DNA from: Haliea sp.
Lineage (GTDB): Bacteria; Pseudomonadota; Gammaproteobacteria; Pseudomonadales; Halieaceae
Assembly (NCBI GenBank): GCA_024642245.1
Contig: JAHEBM010000018.1
Coordinates: 1 to 60,066 of the forward strand
Direction of reading: 5' to 3'
Length of the DNA stretch: 60,066 bases
Shown here: piece by piece, positions 9,439 to 17,649 of the stretch
Numbering within the stretch: the first letter of the stretch is position 1
How the letters are laid out: the number at the start of each line of letters is the position of its first letter
Made by a program: the position numbers and the translations under genes
The notes under the pieces: model-generated
What the model was told of the DNA's origin: nothing
Databases searched by the model: none
What the model saw: only the letters and a program-made list of their open reading frames with translations

Positions 9439-10836
9439 ATGACGGAAAATTTCACCCGGGCACTGGAAACCGTGCTGGCGCGGGAAGTCGCGGGTTTTCA
9501 GGCAATGCTTTACTGCAAGCAGATGACCGCAGGTGCCAGCCAGGAAACCTACCGGGTGGCAGTCGCTACTATTACCGGCGACCAGCACCTTGCGTTACGG
9601 CGCTCGCAGCCGACCCTCGCCGCGGATTCCAGCGTGGGCAGTATCAGCCTGGAGACCGAGGCGCGCCTGTTCGAACTGGCTGTCGCAGGGGGGATACCCG
9701 GGCCCAGGGTCGTTTACGTGCTGCAACACGGGGACGGGCTGGGTGCCGGCTTCCTCATGCAGTGGCTGGAAGGGGAAACCCTGGGCCAGCGCATCGTGCG
9801 GGCGGAGGAATTCACGTCTATCCGGCCGAAGCTGGCGCGCGAGTGCGGTGAGATTCTCGGGCGTATCCACGCACTGGATTGGCGGGGCGCGGGCCTGGAA
9901 GGCAAGCTTCCGGAGATCGAGCCGGCCACGCTGGTCGATGAGACCTGGTCCCACTACCGCGATACCAACGTGCCTGTACCGATGATTGACTACACCTGGC
10001 GCTGGCTAAAAGACAATCTGCCCCGGAACTCCCGCACTACGCTGGTGCACGGCGATTTTCGCAATGGCAACCTGATGATCAGCGCCGGGGGCATCAACGC
10101 GGTGCTGGACTGGGAGCTGGCCCAGGTTGGTGACCCGGTACGCGACCTTGGCTGGCTGTGCGTCAACTCCTGGCGCTTCGGCAAAAGTGAGCTGCCGGTT
10201 GGCGGCTTCGGCAACATCGATGAACTGCTGGCGGGCTACCGCGCCACGTCAGGGATCGACGTGGCGCCGGGGGAGCTCGAGTTCTGGCAGATCTTCGGTT
10301 CCTTCTGGTGGGCCATGGCCACCCTGCAAATGGCCAATGCCTGGCGCAACGGGGAGACCCCCAGCCTGGAGCGGCCGGTCATTGGCCGGCGCTCGTCCGA
10401 GGCCCAGATGGACTGCGTGAACCTGCTGATTCCGGGCGACTATTCCCTGCCCGCTACCGGTCACGCCATTTCTGATGGAACCCAGCTTCCCATGCCGGCG
10501 GAATTACTGGCAGGCGTTGCCGAGTTCCTCCGGGAAGAGGTGGCGGCGAAACTGGATTCCCACAACGCTTTCCTGGCGCGGGTAGCGGCGAACTCGCTGG
10601 GCATCGCGCAACGGGAATTCCAGTACGGAGCCGAACTGGCCCGCCAGGAAAAGCGCCGCCTCGAGGTATTGCTGCGCCGGCAGGGCGAGTTGGACGACCT
10701 GCGCCTGGAACTGGTGAATCGCCTGAGGGAAAACATGCCGCTCGATACCCCGGGCCTGCCTGAACACCTGCGGCAGACAGTGGCGGGACAGCTGCTGATA
10801 GACCAGCCACGCTACTCGGCCCTGCAACAGGGATAG
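9439..10836 (+). CDS. Aminoglycoside-phosphotransferase-like kinase (phosphotransferase family protein)
   Basis: A 465-residue protein whose first 350 residues form an APH/choline-kinase-type fold. The catalytic loop HGDFRNGN starts at His204, with the catalytic aspartate at 206. The metal-binding aspartate is in LDWELAQVGDP near 224. The remaining 110 residues form a helical extension seen in homologues often found beside acyl-CoA dehydrogenases, where such proteins are thought to act on hydroxylated acyl compounds. No acyl-CoA dehydrogenase is present here. It probably forms an operon with the MBL-fold gene. Antibiotic resistance is an unlikely role. Confidence 0.82.
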   Translation: MTENFTRALETVLAREVAGFQAMLYCKQMTAGASQETYRVAVATITGDQHLALRRSQPTLAADSSVGSISLETEARLFELAVAGGIPGPRVVYVLQHGDGLGAGFLMQWLEGETLGQRIVRAEEFTSIRPKLARECGEILGRIHALDWRGAGLEGKLPEIEPATLVDETWSHYRDTNVPVPMIDYTWRWLKDNLPRNSRTTLVHGDFRNGNLMISAGGINAVLDWELAQVGDPVRDLGWLCVNSWRFGKSELPVGGFGNIDELLAGYRATSGIDVAPGELEFWQIFGSFWWAMATLQMANAWRNGETPSLERPVIGRRSSEAQMDCVNLLIPGDYSLPATGHAISDGTQLPMPAELLAGVAEFLREEVAAKLDSHNAFLARVAANSLGIAQREFQYGAELARQEKRRLEVLLRRQGELDDLRLELVNRLRENMPLDTPGLPEHLRQTVAGQLLIDQPRYSALQQG

Positions 10837-10898
10837 CTCTTACCAGGGCAAGCGCAGGGATGATCACACGGGCGCGAACCTGGTGAAGAAGGCTATTT

Positions 10899-10930
10899 AA
10901 AAAATCGGGAGACCCCTTGGATCCAAGGGG
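10899..10930 (-). terminator. Candidate terminator of the tRNA operon
   Basis: A perfect 18-base palindrome, CCCCTTGGATCCAAGGGG (10913-10930), lies just after tRNA-Asp on the minus strand. It is followed 8 bases later by a run of six T on that strand (10899-10904). The gap between stem and T-run is longer than ideal, so strength is uncertain. Confidence 0.55.
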
Positions 10931-10934
10931 AAAA

Positions 10935-11011
10935 TGGCGGACCGGACGGGGCTCGAACCCGCGACCTCCGGCGTGACAGGCCGGCATTCTAACCAACTGA
11001 ACTACCGGTCC
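10935..11011 (-). tRNA. tRNA-Asp (GTC)
   Basis: The minus strand folds as a complete 77-nt tRNA with encoded CCA. The acceptor stem is GGACCGG/CCGGTCC, the D arm contains GTTCAGTTGGTTAGAA, and the anticodon stem-loop CCGGC-CTGTCAC-GCCGG reads anticodon GTC. The T arm is CGGGTTCGAGCCCCG. It lies 26 bases after tRNA-Val and shares its promoter. Confidence 0.97.
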
Positions 11012-11037
11012 ACGGCAGTAAATTCTCGGCAAAAAAA

Positions 11038-11113
11038 TGGTGGGTGATGACGGGATCGAACCGCCGACCCTCTGCTTGTAAGGCAGATGCTCTCCCAGCT
11101 GAGCTAATCACCC
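11038..11113 (-). tRNA. tRNA-Val (TAC)
   Basis: The minus strand gives a complete 76-nt tRNA with encoded CCA. The acceptor stem GGGTGAT pairs with ATCACCC. The anticodon loop CTTACAA carries TAC, and the T loop GTTCGATCC is standard. It is the first gene of the Val-Asp tRNA operon. Confidence 0.97.
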
Positions 11114-11130
11114 CCTTACCGAGAACGCGC

Positions 11131-11158
11131 ATTATAGAGATTCTTTCTTTGCTGTCAA
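11131..11158 (-). promoter_or_regulatory. Sigma-70 promoter of the tRNA-Val/Asp operon
   Basis: On the minus strand a consensus -35 TTGACA (11153-11158) is separated by 16 bases from a consensus -10 TATAAT (11131-11136). A GC-rich GCGCG discriminator follows, typical of stringently controlled stable-RNA promoters. Transcription should begin near 11124, about ten bases before mature tRNA-Val. Confidence 0.85.
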
Positions 11159-11206
11159 ATGCTCCGAAGGGAAAACCGAAGAAAATCGTGGATTGTTAAA
11201 GCCTTT

Positions 11207-11224
11207 GATTTTAGTAGTAAAATC
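11207..11224. promoter_or_regulatory. AT-rich palindrome upstream of queD
   Basis: Perfect 7-base arms GATTTTA and TAAAATC are separated by GTAG. The palindrome sits 83 bases before the queD start, between queD and the divergent tRNA promoter. It is operator-like, but I cannot assign a regulator. Confidence 0.35.
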
Positions 11225-11307
11225 TCTCCCCCTGCGGACGCCCCAGCGTGTCACCGCAGCGAAAAATACACGCCGGCCCGAAACCCACACACAGCGAGTG
11301 CACACAC

Positions 11308-11664
11308 ATGGAAATCTACAAGGAGTTTCACTTCGAGGCTGCGCACCGGCTGCCCAATGTGCCGGCCGGGCACAAGTGCGCGCGCTTGCACGGGCACTCC
11401 TTCCAGGTGCGCCTGTCGGTGAGCGGCGAGGCCACCGAGCCCTCGGGCTGGGTCATGGATTTTGCGGAACTGAAGGCGGCTTTCAAACCGGTGCTGGAAC
11501 AACTCGACCATTATTACCTGAACGATATCGAGGGCCTGGACAATCCCACCAGCGAGAATATCGCGCGCTGGATCTGGCACAAACTGAAACCGGAATTGCA
11601 GCAACTGAGCAAGGTAGAGATCCGGGAAACCTGTACCAGCGGATGCATTTACCAGGGCGATTGA
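11308..11664 (+). CDS. queD: 6-carboxytetrahydropterin synthase QueD
   Basis: QueD converts dihydroneopterin triphosphate to 6-carboxy-tetrahydropterin, the second step towards queuosine for tRNA wobble positions. With the ATG at 11308 the protein has 118 residues, standard for QueD. The zinc histidines are H13 (AAHRLP), H28 and H30 (LHGHSF), and the catalytic cysteine is C24. The C-terminal ETCTSGC segment contributes the substrate-binding glutamate. A longer in-frame reading from 11248 adds 20 residues not typical of the family. No other queuosine gene lies nearby. Confidence 0.95.
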   Translation: MEIYKEFHFEAAHRLPNVPAGHKCARLHGHSFQVRLSVSGEATEPSGWVMDFAELKAAFKPVLEQLDHYYLNDIEGLDNPTSENIARWIWHKLKPELQQLSKVEIRETCTSGCIYQGD

Positions 11665-12093
11665 GCGGCAAAGGCTGCGACGTTACGTCGAGGTAACACC
11701 GCGAAAAATACTTGACGATTACGCAGACGCTACGCAAATAGCCTTTGCGCGAGCCGCTTTTTTTTCGTTACCTGGGGACGTGTGTTGCGTGTTCCCAAAT
11801 AACAGCGAAAAGTTACCCTTGGTAGCAGTCGCCAAATGTTATACACACCGGATGATGGTCACCGAACTTTCACAAACTTAGGCGACTTACCGGATGATTG
11901 ACTTAAGGACTTTACTGTAACTATATGTTTTTAATAGTTTATTTAGCTTTGATCGATTTTTAACCAATCTGTAACAACCGCGACTCCCACTGCCCCGACG
12001 GGCCGGTTAAACAATTTACTCACCGACTTATCCACAGAATCTGTGGAAAAAAATAGTGGGCGCAAGTGTTACAGATTCTCTCGTCAGATGGCT
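11665..12093. other. AT-rich gene-free region with a DnaA-box-like cluster
   Basis: I find no credible gene in these 429 bases. Three sites fit the DnaA-box consensus TTWTNCACA: TTATACACA (11839-11847, plus), TTATCCACA (12028-12036, plus) and TTTTCCACA on the minus strand near 12042-12050. The last two form a perfect inverted repeat, TCCACAGA-A-TCTGTGGA. The stretch 11897-11965 is strongly AT-rich and holds a GATC-starting AT-rich segment. ACCGGATGAT occurs twice, 42 bases apart (11847 and 11889). The region may be an origin, a DnaA-titration site or an ordinary regulatory spacer. Confidence 0.45.
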
Positions 12094-12420
12094 CTAGTGC
12101 AGGGTCCGGGCCTGGTCGCTGACCACGACTGCCTGCAGCTGCTTACCCAGCATGATCACGTGTCCCTGGCGCCGCTCAACGCCGTCGAAGCTGTAATCGA
12201 ACCGGTACTGTCGCCAGACGCGCCAACGCCCCCGGCCGTCGCGGCTGAGCGATATACGGCGAATATGGACGGCCTGGTCCAGCAGCTGGTAGTCGTCCTG
12301 CTGGCCGGCCCGCGCGACTGCCTGTACCGCCAGTTCCCGCACCCGTATCGAGCTGAGGAAGTACAGGCTCAGCCCCCCGAACGCCAAGGCAATGAGGATG
12401 TCCCCCAGCGTAAAAACCAT
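12094..12420 (-). CDS. DUF3301 domain protein
   Basis: A 108-residue small membrane protein that resembles the DUF3301 family of gammaproteobacteria. One transmembrane helix lies at about residues 4-24. It is followed by the charged RVRELAVQAVARAG segment and an RRISLSRDGRGRWRVWRQYR stretch typical of the family. The ATG at 12420 has a good GGGAGG ribosome binding site six to nine bases upstream; an earlier in-frame start at 12447 is less likely. It follows the esterase gene on the same strand after 52 bases. The molecular function of the family is unknown. Confidence 0.8.
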   Translation of the reverse strand: MVFTLGDILIALAFGGLSLYFLSSIRVRELAVQAVARAGQQDDYQLLDQAVHIRRISLSRDGRGRWRVWRQYRFDYSFDGVERRQGHVIMLGKQLQAVVVSDQARTLH

Positions 12421-12472
12421 CGATTGCCCTCCCTGAATTGGCGGCAAGCATACTTGCCTTTAACGGCGCGTG

Positions 12473-13270
12473 CTAGCGAAGCGGCTGGGCCAGCAGGAAC
12501 CTGCGCACCAGGCTGTTGAACAGGCTCGGGCGCTGGGCATGCAGCCAATGCCCGCAGCCCGGCATGATCTTCATACCGGCCCGGGGAAACAGGCTCAGAA
12601 TATGGGTGCGGTGCTCCTCGCGGATATAGTCCGAGTCTCCCCCCTTGATGAAGAGTACCGGGCCGGCATAGGGTGCGGCCGGGGTGGGTGGCGCACGCAC
12701 TGCGCCGTATCCGCGCTTGAGGCCCTCCAGGTTGAAGCGCCACCGATAGATACCGTCCTGGTCGCGGCGCAGGCTGCTGAGCAGGAACTGGACAAGCTGC
12801 GGCTCCTGCAGGTGGGCGGCCATCTTTTGCGCCGCTGCCTGCCGCGAATCACACTGGCCGATCGCCACCGCGTCCAGTGCGGCAAATACCGCGTCGTGAT
12901 GCGACGGGTACGCTACCGGGGCGATGTCCGCAACCACAAGAGCTGACACCAGATGTGGCCGGGTAAGCGCCAACTGCATGGCGAGCTTACCCCCGAGGGA
13001 GTGCCCTGCAAATTGGGCCGAGGACAGCCCCTGGTGCAGCATCCAGTCGGCCAGGCTGTCCGCCATGGTGGCCAGCGTGGCGTCCTCCATCCAGCCGGAA
13101 CGGCCGTGGTTGGGCAGGTCGAGGCTGAATACGGCGCGCACGTCCTGCAGTGCCCGGGCAAGGGCACCGAGGTTGTTGCCCGCGCCAAAAAGGCCGTGCA
13201 GCAATATCACGGGCGAGCCCTCGCCCGCGCGTGTTGAATGCAGTTTTATCAGCACGAGGCGCTGTGCCAT
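12473..13270 (-). CDS. YbfF-like alpha/beta hydrolase (esterase)
   Basis: A 265-residue single-domain alpha/beta hydrolase close in layout to E. coli YbfF, which acts on short acyl and acyl-CoA esters. The oxyanion segment LLHGLFGAGNN is at 23-33, followed by DLPNHGRS. The nucleophile is Ser91 in GHSLGG, and the catalytic histidine is in GCGHWLHAQRP near residue 240. The length of about 255-265 is standard. It probably forms a short operon with the DUF3301 gene. The substrate is inferred only from the family. Confidence 0.86.
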   Translation of the reverse strand: MAQRLVLIKLHSTRAGEGSPVILLHGLFGAGNNLGALARALQDVRAVFSLDLPNHGRSGWMEDATLATMADSLADWMLHQGLSSAQFAGHSLGGKLAMQLALTRPHLVSALVVADIAPVAYPSHHDAVFAALDAVAIGQCDSRQAAAQKMAAHLQEPQLVQFLLSSLRRDQDGIYRWRFNLEGLKRGYGAVRAPPTPAAPYAGPVLFIKGGDSDYIREEHRTHILSLFPRAGMKIMPGCGHWLHAQRPSLFNSLVRRFLLAQPLR

Positions 13271-13320
13271 CCCCTGGTTTTTGCTACCATGCGCGGCACT
13301 ATAACGGATCGGAAACCAAT

Positions 13321-14106
13321 ATGCGTCGTTTTAGCAGCCTGTCCCGCTACCTCGCCCTGGCCTGCGTTGCCTGCCTCCTGCCAGCCTGCAGTTCCACGCC
13401 GAGCTACAACCCCACCGTGTTCCCCTACGAGATCGACCAGGCGCGGGTGGATAAGGATGGCATCAAGACGGTCGTCATCGCCCATGTCAACCTGGGCCTG
13501 CCCTCACGCAACTACCTGGAGAAGGAAGCGCCTCGCATCGACGCTGCCGTGAGTGCCTACCTCAAGGAAAACGGCTTCAAGGTGTTACCCCAAAGAGACT
13601 TCGAGCAACGCTGGAATACCGCGGTGCGCTCCTTCGGCAACCCGGTCGACCCCACCAGCGGCAAGATCAATATGAAGACCTTCGCCCAGATCATGACCAG
13701 TATCAGGGATGACATGCGCAGCAGTGGCCTGGACGCCTTCATTTTCACTGACCTGGTCGAATTGCAGACGGCGTTCAGCGGGGGCCTGCAGCACGTGGCC
13801 CGCTGGGACGGGGTGACGCGTAAGCCCACCCTGCAAGGGCCCGGTGATGGCGTTTCAGCAGATTTCGACTGGGGCATGCTGCTCGACGTCGCCTCGCTGC
13901 AGGTCAGCATCTACGATATGGAGCTGCAACGGGTATTTGCCAGCCGCGGCGGACTGGACGCCACTCAGGCTGTGGACAGCCGTTCATCGAAGGGGCGCTA
14001 TATCCGCCGCCGGGAAATCCTGGAAAACAAGGACAACATCCAGGAGGGTATCGAGCTGGCGTTCTATCCGTTCGTCCCCAGCGAGAACTGGCCCGGCCAG
14101 CCCTGA
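13321..14106 (+). CDS. Putative lipoprotein of unknown function
   Basis: A 261-residue protein with an arginine-containing signal sequence and lipobox LPAC, giving lipidated Cys23. The mature part starts with a short serine/threonine/proline linker and has alternating strands and helices (for example TVVIAHVNLGLPS and DAFIFTDLVELQT), but I recognise no named domain. The ATG at 13321 is preferred over a longer in-frame reading because it places the signal peptide at the N terminus. The gene is divergent from the esterase gene. Periplasmic or outer-membrane location is likely; the role is unknown. Confidence 0.75.
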   Translation: MRRFSSLSRYLALACVACLLPACSSTPSYNPTVFPYEIDQARVDKDGIKTVVIAHVNLGLPSRNYLEKEAPRIDAAVSAYLKENGFKVLPQRDFEQRWNTAVRSFGNPVDPTSGKINMKTFAQIMTSIRDDMRSSGLDAFIFTDLVELQTAFSGGLQHVARWDGVTRKPTLQGPGDGVSADFDWGMLLDVASLQVSIYDMELQRVFASRGGLDATQAVDSRSSKGRYIRRREILENKDNIQEGIELAFYPFVPSENWPGQP

Positions 14107-14217
14107 TCCCGGGTCCGAACCCGGACCCAACAAGGATCGGAAATGCCCTGGGCCTTCGAGCCTCTCTCCCTGTCCGCCCTCCCCGGCCGGCGCTTGTCAG
14201 CCTCGAATTGGCGGTGA

Positions 14218-14241
14218 TAGACTAATGACTATTAGTTTATA
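14218..14241. promoter_or_regulatory. Palindromic operator-like site upstream of the P450 gene
   Basis: Perfect arms ACTAAT (14221-14226) and ATTAGT (14231-14236) flank GACT. The symmetry extends outward to ATA/TAT with one mismatch, making a roughly 24-base palindrome. It lies 30-50 bases before the P450 start codon, the size and place expected for a TetR-type operator. No TetR gene is adjacent. Confidence 0.5.
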
Positions 14242-14271
14242 GCGGCGCCCGTCGCCAGAGGTCGTTTCCCC

Positions 14272-15630
14272 ATGGAATTCGCACTACCCGAATACACCCG
14301 CACCAAGGACAACACGCAGCTGGGGCACATCCCGGGCAGTTACGGCCTGCCCTTTCTTGGCGACACGTTCCGTTTTGTCCTCAAGCCCTTCGAGGTACTG
14401 GACGAGCACTACCGGAAAAACGGCCCGGTGTTCAAGGCCTCGCTGACTTTCCAGAAATTCGTGGTTGCACTGGGTCCCGATTTCATCCAGCAGTTGATGC
14501 TGGATTCCAAGCAGACCTTCTCCGCGCGCATGGGCTACAACACGCCACTGGGTGACTTTTTCGCCGGTGGGCTGTTGATGCGGGATTTCGACGAGCACAA
14601 GTTCCACCGCCGTATCATGCAGACCGCTTTCAAAATCGACGCCATGCGCACTTACGTGGAAATGATGCACCCGATCATCGACCGCGAAATGTCCCGGTGG
14701 GGGAAGCAGCCCAAGTTCCATTTCTATCCCAATATCAAGACCCTGTTGCTCGATATCGGTGCCAAGGTTTTCCTCGGCATGGACATGGAGGGACCCGAAA
14801 CCCGCTCCCTCAACGAGTCTTTTATCGACATGAATGAAGGCATGCTGGCACTCATACGCAAGGACTGGCCAGGCCTCACCTACCGCAAGGGGATGGATGG
14901 GCGCCGCGCCCTGGAGAAATTTTTCTTCGAGATCGTGCCCCAGCGCCGCGGTGTCGCGGGCAACGACATGGCGACCTTTTTCTCCAACGAGAAAACCGAG
15001 GACGACCAGTACTACTCCGACAAGATCGTCGGGGAACACCTGATATTCCTCCTGCTGGCCGCCCACGACACGACCACCAGCGCGCTCACCATGGCCGCGT
15101 ATTACCTGGCCCACGACCAGCAGTGGCAGCAGCGACTCAGGGAAGAGCTGAAGGGGCTGGGCAAACCACACCTCGAGTACGAGGACCTGTCCACGGTCAC
15201 CGACCTCGATCACTGTTTCAAGGAAGTCCTGCGGATGAACCCGCCGGTACCGATGATGATGCGCCGCACGGTCAAGGAAGTTGAGCTGGGGGGGTACCAG
15301 TTACAGCCGCACACCATGGTGCAGATATCCCCGCTGTATACCCACCGCATGGAACAGTGGTGGAGCAACCCCCACGGGTTTGACCCGGACCGTTTCGCAC
15401 GGGAGGAGCACAAGCAGCACAGTTTCCTGTGGGCCCCGTTTGGCGGTGGCGCCCACAAGTGCATAGGCCTGCACTTTGCTGACATGCTGTTCAAGTCAGC
15501 CCTGTCCCGCTTGCTGCTCAGCTACCGGATCAGCTTTGCCGACAGCGGGCAATACCCCTCCCGCATGCAGCATTTTCCCTTCGCCAAACCGATGGACAAC
15601 CTGCCCCTGAAGCTGGAGGCCCTGGCCTAG
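14272..15630 (+). CDS. Cytochrome P450
   Basis: A 452-residue soluble P450 mono-oxygenase. The I-helix oxygen-activation motif AHDTTTS starts at residue 264. The K-helix ExxR pair is E318/R321 in KEVLR, and the haem-binding loop FGGGAHKCIG carries the axial cysteine at about residue 397. The N-terminal proline-rich IPGSYGLPFLGD segment resembles CYP26/CYP120-like enzymes that act on hydrophobic molecules such as retinoids or sterols, but the substrate cannot be assigned. No ferredoxin or reductase gene is adjacent, so it must use redox partners encoded elsewhere. A palindrome just upstream suggests dedicated repression. Confidence 0.93.
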   Translation: MEFALPEYTRTKDNTQLGHIPGSYGLPFLGDTFRFVLKPFEVLDEHYRKNGPVFKASLTFQKFVVALGPDFIQQLMLDSKQTFSARMGYNTPLGDFFAGGLLMRDFDEHKFHRRIMQTAFKIDAMRTYVEMMHPIIDREMSRWGKQPKFHFYPNIKTLLLDIGAKVFLGMDMEGPETRSLNESFIDMNEGMLALIRKDWPGLTYRKGMDGRRALEKFFFEIVPQRRGVAGNDMATFFSNEKTEDDQYYSDKIVGEHLIFLLLAAHDTTTSALTMAAYYLAHDQQWQQRLREELKGLGKPHLEYEDLSTVTDLDHCFKEVLRMNPPVPMMMRRTVKEVELGGYQLQPHTMVQISPLYTHRMEQWWSNPHGFDPDRFAREEHKQHSFLWAPFGGGAHKCIGLHFADMLFKSALSRLLLSYRISFADSGQYPSRMQHFPFAKPMDNLPLKLEALA

Positions 15631-15655
15631 CCAGCACCGCACTTGCCTGCTGCAA

Positions 15656-16660
15656 TCAGGAGAAAACTTCCAGGCCCCGCTCGATGCACCACATCGCGGA
15701 CAGGGAGCCGAGTATGTAGACAGGTATCGGCAGCAGGCGATCCTGCCAGGGAGCGAGGGGCTTGCGAACCAGCAGCCACAGCGCGAGTACCAGCAGGATA
15801 AAACTGATCTGCCCGATCTCTATACCCACGTTGAAAAACAACAGGGCCAGCGGCACGTTATCCTGGGGCAGGCCGCTCTGTGCAAGGGCACCTGCAAAGC
15901 CCATACCGTGCAGCAGGCCAAAACCACCGGCAAGCCACCACGGGTTGCGCCACAGGATATCGTGCCGACTGGTCCGCGTGAGTTCCACCGCGAGCACGAA
16001 GATACTCAGTGCGATGGCAAACTCCACCAGGGCGACCGGGTAATCAAAATAGCCGAGGGTGACCAGCGACAGGGTAATACTGTGTCCCACGGTAAAGGCA
16101 GTGATGGTCCACAGCAGGCGCGCACCACCACCCACCAGCAACAGCAAGCCGAACACAAACAGCAGGTGATCCCATCCGCCCCAGATGTGTTCTATCCCCA
16201 GCAGGGAGTAATCCCCCATGACTTCCCCGGAGCTGGACTCGGCGGGGACCACAAACCCGGTCTGCTCCGAGTTCAGTACCTGCTGGTAATTGCGACCGTC
16301 GAGCAGGGAAACCATTACCAGGGCCGAAGCCTGGTTTTCACCCAGACCATCAACACCCAGCGTTTCGCCTACAAGGCCATCGTCACCGAGCTGCGCACAG
16401 CGCATCTGCCAGCTGTTGACCACGCCCGTGCCCTCCACCTGCGGCGGGCTGCTATTGGTGATTTCACAGGAGTCGGGCCACACCGGTTGCAGGGGAACAC
16501 TGCTGGTACCCTGGGCCGGGGTTTTCCAAACGACATTGTACAGCTGGTCGGAAATTTCGGTGACTTTCAGCAGGGACGGCGCGAAGCGATGCGCCTGGGC
16601 CACCTGCGCGAGCACGAGGCTTAGCACCATGCCGGTAAGTAAACGCAAGACGAGCCTCAT
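15656..16660 (-). CDS. HupE/UreJ-like membrane protein
   Basis: A 334-residue protein with a cleavable signal peptide (to about AQA-H23), an exported domain of about 130 residues, and a C-terminal half of six or more helices. The membrane half begins around GIEHIWGGWDHLLFVFGLLLL and includes FTVGHSITL and GLLHGMGFAGAL. These histidine-bearing helices are typical of the HupE/UreJ family, whose members include nickel and cobalt permeases. Its start overlaps the stop of the upstream parvulin gene by four bases (ATGA). Metal transport is possible, but no hydrogenase or urease is present in the window. Confidence 0.82.
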   Translation of the reverse strand: MRLVLRLLTGMVLSLVLAQVAQAHRFAPSLLKVTEISDQLYNVVWKTPAQGTSSVPLQPVWPDSCEITNSSPPQVEGTGVVNSWQMRCAQLGDDGLVGETLGVDGLGENQASALVMVSLLDGRNYQQVLNSEQTGFVVPAESSSGEVMGDYSLLGIEHIWGGWDHLLFVFGLLLLVGGGARLLWTITAFTVGHSITLSLVTLGYFDYPVALVEFAIALSIFVLAVELTRTSRHDILWRNPWWLAGGFGLLHGMGFAGALAQSGLPQDNVPLALLFFNVGIEIGQISFILLVLALWLLVRKPLAPWQDRLLPIPVYILGSLSAMWCIERGLEVFS

Positions 16661-17589
16661 TTTCGCACCTCGTATTCTTCGCGCATGGCCTCTATGCTCT
16701 CCTGCAGCGCCGCTGCGCTGGCCCGGGACTCCAGGTCCCGCTGCAGCTGTACGCGCACCTCATCCAGGGTGGCGTCCCGCCCGGGCTCCACCTCGCTGAC
16801 CCACACATAGTGCAGGCCGTAGGTCGACCGGATCGGTCCCACCCAGGTGCCCCGCTGCGGTTCGGCCGCCAGCAGGTTGCTTACGAATTCAGAACCGAAT
16901 TGCCGGGCCAGCTGGTCGGGAGACTGCCGGGTAAAGCGATAGCCCGGCAGAAATGGTGAGCTCAGTTCCAGCGCCTGTTCGGCGGTGAGTTTCTGTTCGT
17001 TAATACTGGCAATCGCGGCCTGCGCCTCGCCTTCACGCTCTGCGTTGAAGTAGACCTGCTCGATCGAATAACGCGGCGGCAGCCGCAACTCTTCCCTGCG
17101 CGATTCAAACTCCACGGCGAGGTCTTGCTCCGTGGGCGGACGTGGCGGGTGGTAGCCCAGTAGCAGTTGTTCCATAACCTGGATGAGGCGTCGCTTGACC
17201 ACTTCATCACCCAGGTGCAGGCGCATCTCCAGTGCCTGCTCATACTGCTCTTGTTGCGTTTTACCTTCGCCCAGCTGGAGGAAACTCATATTCAGCAGCA
17301 GGCGCTGGTAAACGACGGTATCGTAAAGGTGCAGCTTGAGCTCAATCGCCCGCTGGAACAGCATGTCCCGATCAAGCTCCGCGGTGACCATGCGATCGAG
17401 CTGTTCCGGGGTCGGCAGGCTTCCGGTGCTGGCAAACCACTGCTGCTGCAGCGCTTCCATACGCGCGCCGCTCAGGGGGCCTACCACCGGCTTTGGTGCG
17501 GGAAAAAAAATTCCCTGCAGGTAATACAGCAGGCATCCGAGTACTATAAAGTGTATCCACGGCCTGTTCAGCCGGGCCAGAAATCTCAT
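16657..17589 (-). CDS. Parvulin-type peptidyl-prolyl isomerase, membrane-anchored
   Basis: A 310-residue protein with one N-terminal transmembrane helix (about residues 12-30), a helical region and a C-terminal PpiC/parvulin-like domain containing SFLPGYRFTRQSPDQLARQFG and the closing GPIRSTYGLHYVWV strand. It should act in the periplasm on folding substrates. It is the first gene of a two-gene unit with the HupE/UreJ-like protein, and the start-stop overlap implies coupled translation. It may assist folding of the large exported domain of that partner; this is inference from arrangement alone. Confidence 0.82.
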   Translation of the reverse strand: MRFLARLNRPWIHFIVLGCLLYYLQGIFFPAPKPVVGPLSGARMEALQQQWFASTGSLPTPEQLDRMVTAELDRDMLFQRAIELKLHLYDTVVYQRLLLNMSFLQLGEGKTQQEQYEQALEMRLHLGDEVVKRRLIQVMEQLLLGYHPPRPPTEQDLAVEFESRREELRLPPRYSIEQVYFNAEREGEAQAAIASINEQKLTAEQALELSSPFLPGYRFTRQSPDQLARQFGSEFVSNLLAAEPQRGTWVGPIRSTYGLHYVWVSEVEPGRDATLDEVRVQLQRDLESRASAAALQESIEAMREEYEVRK

Positions 17590-17649
17590 CGCGTTATCTC
17601 TTGGTCTTCAGCAGGGAATGATTCCGGTGTTCGAAGCCGGCCTTTGCAA

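Noticed and set aside
11881-11960. dif recombination site in the AT-rich region
   Set aside because: No 28-base XerCD-like arrangement of two 11-base half sites could be seen; AT richness alone is not enough.
12028-12060. TCCACAGA-A-TCTGTGGA hairpin as a Rho-independent terminator
   Set aside because: The adjacent run is A on the plus strand, and on the minus strand the T-run precedes the hairpin, so neither direction gives stem then T-run.
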